Below, piece by piece: positions 1 through 13,027 of a stretch of 64,000 nt of DNA; within the stretch, counting starts at the first letter, position 1, and each line of letters opens with the position of its first letter. Both the position numbers and the translations under genes were made by a program. Source of the stretch: Arbacia lixula (lineage: Eukaryota > Echinodermata > Echinoidea > Arbacioida > Arbaciidae); the NCBI GenBank assembly GCA_963669155.1, contig OZ022576.1, positions 16,245,035 through 16,309,034 of the forward strand, given 5' to 3'. The notes beneath the pieces are model-generated. The model saw only the letters and a list, made by a program, of their open reading frames with translations. It was not told the DNA's origin and made no database searches.

Positions 1-3000
1 CCGCACACACTGATGACGCCGACCAGTGCTCTGCCATCGTGAACTTCACCTGCACCATTACAAAGTTTAGCGATGAGGCTGATCCCAATATCACGTGCAC
101 GAATGGAAACAACGTGTCACTCCACTACCCTGGACCAAACACGTTCTGTGTGGGCACAACGCAGGTCAGATGTACGGCCATCTTCGGAAATGACACAACT
201 CAACTTGTCATACCACCATTTACCGTGGACGTAATAGAAGACGGTAAGTATTATCAATAGCGTATACGACAAAGAGGGCGAGGGCAGCAGGTGCCCCCCC
301 CCCCCCACACACACACACACATACAGGCTGACAGAAGATTTTGTTGGCACAAGGGAAATTTATTTGGCACATCTGAATATCAGTGAAAACGAACGGGTAA
401 ATTCAGTTGTGCCAAAGACATTTCAGTCGTATCGACAAAGACGGTGCTTATGTTAATGTTCCGAAAATGTATACATGTATTTAGTTTCAAAACCTCGCAA
501 AAGGAGAATGGTGTAGGGCGCAATAAACAGAACGGATAAAACTATATCATGCACACACATTTTATAGTGTTTGCATATTTGCATGTCTCCTTACTCGAGA
601 TGAAACAACTTCGAGTATCACACCCCTTGAAGTTCACATTTCTAGAGCTGCTCGGTCGCTTTGCTCAATCGTATAAAGGTATATGAATGAGGAATTTGGA
701 TGTATGAGGACAACTAGGCGCAAAGCTCACGACGGATTTACGTTTATTCTAGGTGACATGTAATACGTTCATCAATGTGAGTGTGCGTGTTTTTTTTTTG
801 GTGTACCCTTTTCTTCATATTTGCACTGGTCATTGCTGGTTAAAGGTTCCCCTCCGAAGAATATTTTATTTAATTGTTTGGACCTAATACAGTACATGTA
901 TGTAAGTGTGTTCGTGCAATATGCGCTTGGTCACGGTTTAAATTGTATTTGCTTGTGCTTATCCCCCCCCCCCACCCCCTCCCATCCACTCACCGCCCAC
1001 CACCAACATGGAAACGGAGATTATGCTAATGTTATTATTAAAAAACACCTTTGACACATTTGAAAAATGACATAAAAGACGGGACAACTCGAATCAAACT
1101 GAAAGTTACACATTATAAAGTCAGAGAATGTTAACATTTTTAGAAGCAGATTTCATTACATTTTATCAATTATCATTCTAATAATCATCCTCGGCATATT
1201 TAATGAGATTTTCACTTTTGAACAAATTTGTACCTTACCATATGCGCATATCGGATTCAGAGCACCACAATGCCCATTGTGCATCACATCTGTCAATAGA
1301 GCGGTTTACTAATGAAGTCAAATTTATGGATGTTTCTTCCCTCTGGGCCTAGTAACGAGTTATTCCATCTACATGTACCTAACAATGGCATTTCAGTACT
1401 TGGAATCTACTTTGCATACATTCGTTGTTGCTATGGCCGGCGAACCTCGGGCAAGCTTTTCGATTGACGGGGGCAACCTTTGCTATGCGTAACATTTGAA
1501 TATGTTAGTAAACCGGTCTATTTACTAGCAACTGCCATCACAGTTCCATTGATAATGCATGATGCATCTGGCAGACAGATTGTAGGGTGGCACGTTGTTG
1601 TGTTCTTAATTAATTTCCTAGGGCCATATTCATGAAACCTTACTAAGCCTAGTTAGTTGCTAAAGTGCATTCCGCTGCATGCAATTTAGTAACTAACTAG
1701 ACTAGCAAGCTTTCATGAATATGGCCCCTGATACCCACAATTCTTTAGATCCAAATATTTCCAAAATTGATGATATCATCAAAATATTTCAAAGATTATT
1801 ACTACTTAAATTTAGTAAACGAAAACGAAAACCTACTTTTAAAGAAATTGACATCGTTCGCCTTATAGATGTGTAAGTTTCACCTTGTTTTGAGCTGTAA
1901 CTTTTTTTATCATTATTTTTCAAAAGCGTCATACACACACACACACACACAAAGTCGCACTTTTCTCTAGAGCTGCTCACTCGCTCGATCGCTCGCGAAG
2001 AGATTAACATTGTAAGAAGTGTAGTACCAAAACACACGATATGAAATAAAATACGTTGTACAAGGGCCCTCATTCGAAATAGACAAACCTTGATTACCGC
2101 ACTCAAAAAAAAGTATTGTTCTGTCAAGCTCGTCGCTTGTTTTTCTTGTTTACAAACATAATAGTTATGTAAGGAATTAGGCGCAAAAACAAAGGATTCA
2201 ACTCAATCTCCGCCAGCTGTCTCTCTCAAACTCTTCGTGCTGCTTTCCTATCTGTTTTAGACCGGCCGGCGCTGGGGCTGAGTTGCGAAGATGTGCGCGT
2301 AAACAGTAATCAGGATGCCTCCGACCAGTACTCTGCCACTGTGAACTTCACCTGCACGACTACGAAGCCTAGCGATGAGTCTAATCCCAACATCACGTGC
2401 ATGGATGAAAACGGCGATTTACTCAACTACCCTGGACCAAACACGTTCTCTGTTGGCAAAACGCGGGTCACATGTACGGCCACTTTGGCGTGTTCAGCAT
2501 GTCCACAGAAATCTAACAGTTCACGATTTGACGTTGAAGTACTAGTGATCAGTGAGTATTGTAAATAGCGTGAAAAAAAGAGGCGAAGGGGCAGGGGTAA
2601 GCTTCCCCCCAATAATAGATCTCAGTGGATTTTATCGGCACAAGGGAAATTTTGTTGGCACAAGCAGACAAGTGAATTTCAGTTGTGCCAAAGACATTTC
2701 AGTAATGTCGACAAACAAGACGATTATGCCAAAGTTCCAACTATTTGTATTTATTTTCTAGAGCTTTCCGATCGGTTCGCTCAAGAAAAGAAGAATGATT
2801 CAGGGCAGCAGAAGCAATACACAATACAGACAAACATCTTGCAGAGAAAACAAAAGAAATATAAAGTCTCATTTCGCTTATCCCGTACTGTTAAAGGGTT
2901 ACTTAATTAGAAAAATAAGTTCCTACTAATCTATGTAAAATTATCCACTAAAAACGAATTTCAAATTTGTTTGCCGCAATAAAGTCTCATTTTGACGAAA

Positions 3001-6000
3001 ATTTGAAGAAAAAAAACACACACCTCCAAGTGACGTCAAAGGAGTCAAATGCCATAAAAGACTCCGTTGTTAAACTTAGATTGTACAGAAGTCAACGATA
3101 ATTTCTAATAGACCTTTTAATTCGTTATGTATACAAATTTTATTCACGCCGTTCAAACAATGCGTTACCAATGGGAACTCCAAAGCTTGTCCGAGGTTTG
3201 TCCTAGTCGCAACAACTAATAGATTCAAAGTGCATTCCATCCATTGAATCTGAATGACAAGATACAAGTGAATGCAATAACGCGTTACGACGCAGTTGGG
3301 GGGAAAGTTGTAAATACGTTACGAAAATGGTCTATATATTGTTGTCCTCCGTACAATCAAAGTTTAACTATGAAGGTGTTAGAACTGGAGTCGGCACAAA
3401 GAGTAATTTATTCCTTCACCAGCTGCGTTCATTGATAGCACAATATAATATTTGACGCGTTTGGGTCTTTGATCGAGGGAGGTCCGCCGCCAAATATGCT
3501 AGACAAATTTTGGATGCATTTAGAGGAATATAATATTCTGTATGCGCAGAAGATTTCAGAACCACTTCATGTACTGAAGTGCATATGCAGTAGTAGAACA
3601 TCGTATAATGATACGATTCTGTGAATTTCAGATTAGATTGTTGCTTCGTTTTTTTGATAAATCGAGAAAACTGTCGAAAACATGTCAGAGAAATGACTCC
3701 ATATCGCACATTGGGGCAATCATATTTCCTTACAAATATCTTATAAATCGTTTCTTGAGTATTTCACATTCCATGGAAACAACCTCGATTTTATGTGCGG
3801 AGATGTCCGAAAAAGTTACGGACCAAATTCTTTCTACAATTTTATCAAAATTTCCCTTCGCTGACCCCCAATCTAATTTCCAGTGTGTGTAATAAGATCA
3901 GCTATGAACTCCCAGCGAAGGCTGAACGGTTGACATATTTCTCAAACCAGATTTTATTTTGTTATTCAGAGGAAGGCACTGCCTAATTAGAAATACAGCG
4001 TATTGTTTGAAACACCTGAATGTCTTGAAATGTTATGAGGCGGCGGTCATCATAGATCAAAGGAAGTCTATCCGAGCACAGTCCATCCATGATAGGTCCA
4101 TGATGCGGGTAATGCGAGGTTGGGGTCAATCTTCACAGATCATGAAGCACATCTCTCTCTCTCTCGTTAAAAAAAAAAAAAGATTCACTTTTCGACATGA
4201 CCGTGTGTGTGAATGCCCCTATTGTATCATGCTCGGGTTGTTACTCCTTCCTAACACCTCCCTGGTCATATACGGGAAGAGAGATGTTCAAGGAAAACTA
4301 GGTGCAATAAAACACATGACGGATTGAACTTCGTTATACTGAACATGTAGTAGGTGACGTGTGATACGTTTATCGATGTGAGTGTGGGTTGCTTTCCTCT
4401 CTGTTTTAGACACAACGACATTGCATCTGGATTGCGAAAATGTGCAAGTAAACTACACTCAAGAGGGCGACACAGACCAGTGCTTTGCCGCTGTGAACTT
4501 CAGTTGCGCACTGTCTACTAATAGCGAGTCTAATCCGAACATCACGTGCATAAATGATGAAAACAACGATAAACTCGACTACACTGGACAAAATATGTTC
4601 ATTCTGGGCGCAACGAATGTCACCTGTACGGCCACAGTGGGAAGTGAGCTTGCCAGTTCTAAATTTACCGTTGACGTTCAAGTGAACGGTGAGTAATCAA
4701 CAGGGTAGCCAAAGTGGGTGACTGGGGAACGAGGCAGCCCCCCCCCCCCCCCCCCATTCAATATCGGGTTTCAGAGGAGTTTGTCGACACAAGGGATACT
4801 TTGTTGGAACAAATGCATGTCATTGTTTGCCACCAAATTAAACAAAATGATAATTAAATTGTACGTTGTGCTTTTTTTCTAGAGCTGCTCACTCGCTTCG
4901 CTCTCTCCCAAAAGGAAGAAGGATGCAGGACAAGATAACGGATTGAAATGCATTTTAAACGTTTTATTTGACGTTTGCACGGTTACATGTCCCTTCACTT
5001 CAGATGAATCAACTACGTGGCACCCCTTAGATTTCTAGAGCTGTTCGATAATTTTGCTCACTCTCAAGAAAGGTGTTTACAAAAACTGCTGGCACTTTTG
5101 AAAAATTATGTTTCAATAGTAACAACTCGAATGAAGCTTAAATTTGAGCAACGTGAAGTCAAAGGATGTCATGTTTTTAATAAGCAGGTCTCGTTACATT
5201 TCATCAATCATTATTCTTGTAATAATCCTTTGAATATTTAATTAGATTTTCATTTTAGGACAAAATTTGGACCTCAAAATGTGTGTGTATCAGAAAATTA
5301 AGTCAGAACACAACATTTCATTTCATTTCATTTATTTATTTCCACATTCAAATTCAACAAAGTAAGAACAATAACAATGTAAAAAACACAAGTAATCCAA
5401 GACAAACATAACATTCAAGTACAAGAAATAAAAAAAACAACAACCATAAGGTATCAAAGAGAGGTTAAGAACATATACATAACATAGTATTTAAATGTGG
5501 AGGAACCACCAAAAGCCAAAGAGGCTTATCGAGGGTGGTCCCCGTGAGTGTGTATGACAAAACTTATGTTCAGAAAGAAAGGAAGGAAAGATAGAAAGAA
5601 AGAGGGAGAGAGAAGGTGTAGGAACGATAGAGAGAAAGAAAAGGAGTATTTAGAACGTACATACATGCAGTAACTACTTTACAATATTTCATTTTGCAGT
5701 ACATATAACTTGTATTTCCTTTTAAAATTTGATACGGTTGGACACAATTTATACTCATTTGGAATACCATTCCAACACTTAGGTCCGATGTAATTAATAG
5801 TTGTCCGTGAAAAATTGTACTTATAAAATGGTAAACGTATATCCCCCTGAGCTCTAGTACTATACTGATGAATTGCACTATTACATGTAAAAATGTTTTC
5901 AAAAATCAATGGAAGAATACCTTTAAAATATGAATACATAAATATGGCAACTTGCAGATTAGTTATTTGATATACAGTTAAGACTTTCATTTTTTTTAAA

Positions 6001-9000
6001 AGAGGTAAAGTGTGGCTAAGGGGTTGGGCTTTACAAATAACTCTTATTGCACGCTTTTGTAGAATATATAACCTGTTAATTATTGTTGAGCCACAGTTTC
6101 CCCAGACAATGTTACAATAAGATAAATGCGGTAAAATCATGGTATTATACAACATTGATAATATTTGTAGAGGAATAATCAACTTTATACGATTAATTGC
6201 ACCAATGGCCCTTGAAATTTTACAAGCTATATCATTAATATGTTCCTTCCAAGTTAGTTTGGAATCGATTGTTACTCCTAAGAACTTTGTTCGTTCTACT
6301 TGTTGTATTAAAATATCACCAATTCTGATTTGTAAAGCTGTCTCATCAATTAAAAGGTTTCTTGGTTTAAAAATCATGTAACAGGTTTTATCCATATTGA
6401 TAATTAGATGGTTGGCATTAAACCACTGTTTTACATTCTTTAACTCAACATTTATGTTATTATTTAATTCATTGACGTCTCTACCAGACATAAAAAGATT
6501 AGTGTCATCAGCAAACATAATTGACAAGAAATGATCATTGACAAATTGAAAATCGTTGACAAATAACAAAAATAATAATGGACCTAGAACCGATCCTTGA
6601 GGAACGCCTGTTCGTAAATAGGATTGTTCAGATGTACAGTTATTAATGAATACAGATTGTTTACGATTAAAAAGATAGCTCTGAAACCATTTTAGAATCT
6701 TGCCTCTTATACCATATATCTCGAGCTTATTCAATAAAATTTGATGATCGATGCAATCAAAAGCTTTTGAAAGATCTAAAAATATTCCAACTAAAATTTC
6801 CTTTTTTTCAAATACAGTGGCAAGATTGTGAGCAAATTCTATGAGAGCTGTACTTGTTGAATGGCCTTGTCTGAATCCAAACTGTCTTTTGTATAAAATA
6901 TCGTTCTTGACAACGTAATTCATGAGTTTATTATACATTATTTTTTCAAAAGTTTTCGTAAACACAGACAATAAAGAAATTGGTCTATAATTTGAAATCA
7001 TGTCCTTATCACCCTTTTTAAAAACTGGAATGACTTTGGCTAATTTCAACCTATCAGGAAATATACCATGTTCCAGTGAAAGATTAAAGATATTGCATAG
7101 TGGTTGTAAGATGAGATTAATAGTCTTCTTATATACCTCTACATTGATATCATCAAACCCTGGACTCTTGTTTATTTTAAAAGTATTAACAGCTTCTATA
7201 ATATCGGCAAGACTAATGGGTGATAAAAACATAGAATGGGTGATTCTTTTTTTCATAAAACATCTAAAATTAATATTACTTGACGGCAAGTTTTCAAGAA
7301 GTTGACTTCCTATTGCACTGAAATAACAATTGAATCTATTTGCAATTTCCCTTCCGTCCTCAATAATAACACCCTCATCTTTAACGATTTTACATTGTTC
7401 TCTTGTCTTTGACTTACCAAGTACTTCATTAATGACTTTCCATGTTTTATTCAAATCACCATGCAACTGGTTAAATTTTTTCATATAATATTTTCGCTTA
7501 CACTTCCTTAATTCAGTATTAAAAGAATTTCTATATGTTTTGAATGCATTTTTTCTTGCTGATGTGGGGCCTTTTACATACTTACGATATAGGGCATGTT
7601 TCTTTTTACACATTTTACGCAATGAACTATTAAACCAAGGTTTATCTCTAGTTTTGAATTTAGAAAGAACTTGTTTGATAGGAAAACATTCATCATATAA
7701 AAGCATGTATTGATTAAAAAAGGCCTCAAATCTGTCATTAACCTCACTGCAATTATGTATGAATGACCAATCTTGGTTATGTAATGAGGTACTGAAGTGT
7801 GTAATCGATTCATTATTAATAATACGTTTATAATAACAAGATTCAGGTGGGCTTATATCGACCGAATTAGTTATTGCAAATATTGCACAATGGTCACTAA
7901 ATTCACAAGTGAGAATACCAGAATGTGATATATTATTTGATTCATTAGTAAAAATATTATCTAAAAGCGTTGCACTCTCAGTGGTGATGCGAGTGGGCTT
8001 GGAAATTACAGGAGTAAAAGAAAATGATGACAACATATCAACAAAGTTGTCTGACAATGTGGTTGAACTTGGTACATTTATATTAAAATCACCAAGTAGA
8101 TAGCATTCCTTCTTTTCATCTGAAATCTGCTGTAAAATTGGTTCTAACTTATCTAAAAAAAGATGTAACGGATTGATCAGGAGGTCTATATATTACATTA
8201 ATCACAACGTCTTTATGCAAATAAGAATTACCAACCTCAATACAAATAGATTCTATGGCATTATCCATAATTTCTAAATCATATCGTCTCTTAAATGATA
8301 CATTATTAGCGACATAAATACCTACACCACCACCCCGTTTCGAGATACGATTATTGGCAAGTAAGGAATAATTAGGGATATTCAAAAAAACACTTTCTCC
8401 TTCTTTCAACCATGTCTCTGTTAATGCAATTATAGAAAATTCCGAGTTAAAACAATTCAAGAAAGTATTCAAATTATCGAAATTTTTCTTTAAACTTCTA
8501 CAATTGAAATGTATAAATGATAATTGATTAGTATCACATTTCAGTTTATTATAATCATCAGGGGTCATATAAGGGGATTCAAATGTATCTAACGTCCTAT
8601 CCAGGTGTATAAATGGCAGGAAAGGCATATATATACTGCTGTGCTTGGTTTACAATTCTGCATGTTGTATACACGAAAGGAGAAATCAAACAGAGAGACA
8701 TGTTTATACAAGATCATAATAATATCAACACAGGGTAATGTACACAAATGACAAAAAACACTACGAAGAAAAAAAAAAGTATGTATCAAAATACGATAAA
8801 ATAAGCTAATGTACATATGATTGATCACAATAACAAAAAGAGAAAAACACATTTCCGCTGATATACTTTATGATCAGTAAAAAAAAAAGAATATATATAT
8901 ATGGCCTGAGGCTCGTGCACATTAAGCATGGCGGATATTGTACTTTATCAAGTCTGCATCGCACGAGATCGACAGAAGTTTATTGTCATCAGTTCTAACC

Positions 9001-12000
9001 TTGATTTTCCCATCCTGGGACCAAACTTTGTTGTGAGGTGCAGGATACTTCCTCCTCGTGTCATGGAGCCATTTTTGTCGCGTCGCCGTGAGATTCTCAT
9101 GGATGAACACATTGGTTCCTTTAAGAAGTTTCCGTTCATTGTAGAATCGCGACCTGGTCGAGTATCTGCTGAACTTAATGATGATGGGACGGATAAGCTG
9201 ACGGCCCTTAGCGTCCTTCTTTCCGCGTTGCCCAAGTCGATGACTGCGGTCGATGTCGAGAGGAGAAATATCCTGATTCAGCTTGTCTTTGGCGAGTTTG
9301 CAGATGATGGCGCTGGTATCCTCTTGTGCGGTTTCCGGGACGCCGTGTACGAGGATGCAGTTACGTCGGGAATATTGCTCAAAATCCTCTAGTCGAGCTT
9401 GCGCTTCATCGACCTGGCGTTGAAGGTTTTGAATAGCTTCGTCGCGTTTGGTGATCTCGACCATGAAACAATCATGAAGTGCTTGACTGAGAGCGGGAAT
9501 GAGCTTGTCAAGAAGCTTTTTATCCGCGAACGCCTCAACAATCGCGTCCACAATACCGGCTTTCGCGGGTACTGCAATACTGCCTTCGTTGCACGCTTCA
9601 GTAAGCACAGTGCCATCGTTCTTCTTGGGACTGCCTGCAGCAGAGAAAGTCGCGCCTTGCGTCGGGCTGGGATTAGGTGTCTTCCGCTGCTTGTTCTGAT
9701 GAGCTGCCCGGGTATTCATTGGTATATAGCTGACAGAGGGATAATTCCAAGTCTACGCCAACATCGCCCTTTGTCCACACCACCTGTGAATCCATTAGCA
9801 ACTACCATCATTGTTGTGCTCTGAATTGGTATACACACATTGTAAGGTCCAAATTTGTCCAAAAGTTAAAATCTCATTAAAACTTTATTAGAAGAAGAAT
9901 ATAACAATATCACGGAATCAGCTTTATTTTTCTCTATTTCTCTCTACTTTATTGTCCTTTGCTAGTGCTTGTAATGTTGAAGTATTTTGAAGTCTACGTT
10001 ATATATACATTGTAACTGGCCCCATGGAAGACCAGCGGTAACATTACAGTTACTGCTGAATATGGGCAACCAGTCGTAAATTGAACCTCATTGTATACGT
10101 TTGAATTTTATTTGATTTTTCTACGGAAACAAAACCCAAGCAAACCAAGCTTCAAAAAAAAAATTACTCACTTAATGTTATAATGTGTCATTGTAAGCTC
10201 GATTCAAGTTGTAACTTATTGACTTTATATAGAATGAATGATACTTCTTTTATAGCATGTCCATATCATTCAGCAAGATGAATGTAATAATAAACTTAAA
10301 AGACTCTTAGCAAATCGACATTAATACAAATATAAAGCTCACTTTCAACCTCTTCTCTCCCTCTCTCTACCACAGGGGAATCTATTGGCAATAATATGCC
10401 TTGTACTACTTCTGATACCACTACACCTCTACAAGATCTCACAACAATGGTAATTATTTTCTCTACAGCTGCGTTCACGTGGAAGCGGCTCATATCTGCC
10501 GCTCGCCGCTCCCGATGTTTTAAAGTGTTTTCCCACTGCGGCAAAGCAAGGAAACGAATTTTAAACCAATAGGCAGTCCACAAGTTTATTGCAGTGATCA
10601 AACCAATTAAGCTGCCATTTTGACAAGCGGCACCGGCAGCGGAATCCGCTTCTGTGTGAATGTAACGTATGTTGTCAAGGGTTGAAGATACCGTTTGACG
10701 TATACGCTCCGGCGACGGCGAATATACACAAATCAAAACTTCAGCACTGGACTAAACAATACAGCAACCCTAAACCGAACATATACCAGAAATCATAACG
10801 ATAACCTTAAAGATAAGGGATAATAGCATTCATGGCGGAACTATTCTGCGGTCATCGAGTCGGATTTCGTTTCATTTAACCTTTCACGTCCCAAATCAAA
10901 TGCTGCTTAATAAAAAAAGGACATAAACGTGCATTACTCGTGAAAAAAATACCTACATGGCACATAAACAGTTCGACGATTTTATTATTTTAAGGGGATT
11001 TCTACTTGGTATCCTAAAATCAAATGCGATTGGGACCCGTGGTTATGAAAGAACTGGGCTCCGTGGTCTTTAATTGCCTCTACTACCGTTGACCTTTAAC
11101 CCCGTATTTGACGAATATAACAAAGCTCAGAGGGGTGTCACTGGAAACATGGGATCGCCGCTGAAAATGGTCATTGAAGTAAACGCCAAGAACCCACAGA
11201 TTGTTGCGAGTTCCAATGTGAGGCGTAACTTGGAGTCCGGGATCCGCGAGCCTCACCCCTTCATCTTTATTCATATCGGGTCTCAGGGCTCAAGTCACCT
11301 GTAGCAGGGTAAATGGTGGTGTCTGGTAGTACCACAGTGAAAGCCCATTTATTGTTATGTCCATCATGGCTGAACTTTTGGGGGTAAACTGGCAGTACAT
11401 TTGGTTACTTTGTGAATAGTTCTTATCTCTCCTTTTCCTTTCAAGATACTGATGTTCCATGACTTTTTATGTAATCACAGTTTATATACCATCGTTTATT
11501 TCACAGAAAAATATCGACGTGTATGTTACAGATGTCACGATTTTCGTTGGATCCATTGTTGCCATAATTTTCATCCTTGCCACTATGATCACCGCTCAGA
11601 GTGTGCAGTAAGTAAAATCAATTTCCGCCATGACCAAGGCACACCTAAACATGATGTTGTATGTAGTTACATATTTGGACCCCTGTGAAGAAGAGCTTGC
11701 ACGTAATAGATAAATAAACAAAATACATAAATCATGATATTGATATAAGTATGTTATGGCAACATAGAAAATGTTTAGAGCTGAGTTGCTACCATTCATT
11801 GTAAGGTATTATGAAATATGACGCAGGTATTTAAATTTAATTGCTTACACCATACGATGTTATTCACATACGCTTTTTTCACATACATTCAGTACAGTCC
11901 GTGCATTTTCTATTACGTTTGCAAAGATTGCATAAATAGTAAACCTATTGTGTACATGTACATTGTGTTGAATGGCACTAGGTTTGTCTAAACAATGGAC

Positions 12001-12961
12001 ATACATGTATATCACACTCATTGGGAAATAACTATGTGCCCTCCTTGTTGGGTATTTCCGGAATTCCGAAACTGTATTTTTTCAATAATTTACCAAATAG
12101 GGTGAAGTATAATCAGTAATATTGTAATATTTCTTTCATTTTACAATTACAAAAAAGTTGATCGCATTCATAAAGTGGCATCTAACTGGCCCGGGTATTC
12201 GTTGGCGACCTGTTAGGCACCGAGTCTCTGAGACTTCTCCGCGGTGTCTCCACCAATGAGAGCTAAGAGCTTTCATTGGTTGTTGTTTGTTGTTCATTGT
12301 ATTTCTTATATGTCCACACGGCACCTGTCTTTCATGATAGTCACATTTTGAAGGGGTAGAGGAGCCAAAGTCATTATGGATATTCCATCGGCGAACCGTT
12401 GGAGACCGAATCTCCGCGATATTTCCAGGAGGCTAACTTGGTCGTCTCCGGGGACTAGCGTCTCCAGCAGGTCTCAGAGACCTCTGTGAGATAGGACCTC
12501 CAGTGCCTTCAGATTGGGTAACTTTACCAGTTACATCGTTACTGATCGTTTCTCGCCAAAAGTGCCTTAATTCCTGCATGAATGAAAGTATTTTACCGCT
12601 TGTTTAATACATTGTGGGCTTTCATTCTCTACCAGCTCGACACAAGGACGTCGGATTCTGGTCCAGACATGCCTTGCTCTCCTTGGCCTCCATCTCGCCT
12701 TTCTGATTGGGATCCAGCGTCGTTTCTCCGAGGCCGCGTGCATCGTCTTCGGCGTCTTAATCCATTTCTTTGCGCTGTCGTCAAAATCCTGGATTACCGT
12801 CGAAAGCATCAGTATCTACATTCAGGCCACCGGGAAACCCAGCCAAGATATATCTCACTTTGTGCTGAAAGCGGCCGCTGGAGCATGGGGTAGGTCTTCG
12901 ATTTTGAAATAGTGTAATGATCGTCGAAAATCGTCAAAATAAGATTAGCGAAAGTGAAATA

Positions 12962-13027
<66 letters not shown>

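Larger units (their letters stand above)
1..4688 (+). repeat. Tandemly duplicated HYR-exon units (exon plus flanking intron)
   Basis: Three phase-1/phase-1 exons end at 243, 2551 and 4688, about 2.1-2.3 kb apart. Each encodes one HYR-like domain. Intron sequence after the exons is also shared: an AAGGGAAATT..TTGGCAC segment at about 351 recurs at 2643 and, degenerate, at 4792. The GGTGACATGTAATACGTTCATC segment before position 790 recurs in similar form at 4352, just upstream of exon 3. So exon and intron were copied together, and symmetric phases let each copy be added without breaking the frame. Confidence 0.75.
5317..9758 (-). mobile_element. Non-LTR retrotransposon (LINE; Jockey/CR1/L2-like), almost intact
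   Basis: Reading on the minus strand: a short 5' leader, ORF1 (9719-8922), a spacer, ORF2 with endonuclease and reverse transcriptase (8628-5679), a 3' UTR and a terminal tandem AAATG/AAAT-type tail at 5317-5345. CAACAT occurs at both junctions (5311-5316 and 9759-9764), consistent with a target-site duplication. Flanking sequence on both sides belongs to palindromic repeat P1, so the LINE landed in an older repeat inside receptor intron 3. The clade is not certain from reading alone. The one clear lesion is a frameshift in ORF2. Confidence 0.85.
5100..9900. repeat. Palindromic repeat P1, arms split by the LINE
   Basis: The left arm (5205-5313; AATTAGATTTTCATTTTAGG, then AAATTTGGACC) has its reverse complement at 9836-9885 (GGTCCAAATTTGTCCAAAAG, then AATCTCATTAA). 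The centre resumes at 9765 with CACCTGTGAATCCATTAGCAAC, matching the centre of other P1 copies. P1 behaves as a foldback element. Confidence 0.6.

Noticed and set aside
8928-9392. Plus-strand open frame of 154 codons
   Set aside because: Lies antisense to LINE ORF1, whose domains are recognisable; shadow frame.
10376-10449. Hydrophobic reading (LLAIICLVLLLIPL) of the 74-nt exon as a membrane segment
   Set aside because: That frame does not join the neighbouring exons. The phase-consistent frame gives a Thr-rich linker, and a clear TM1 follows in the next exon.
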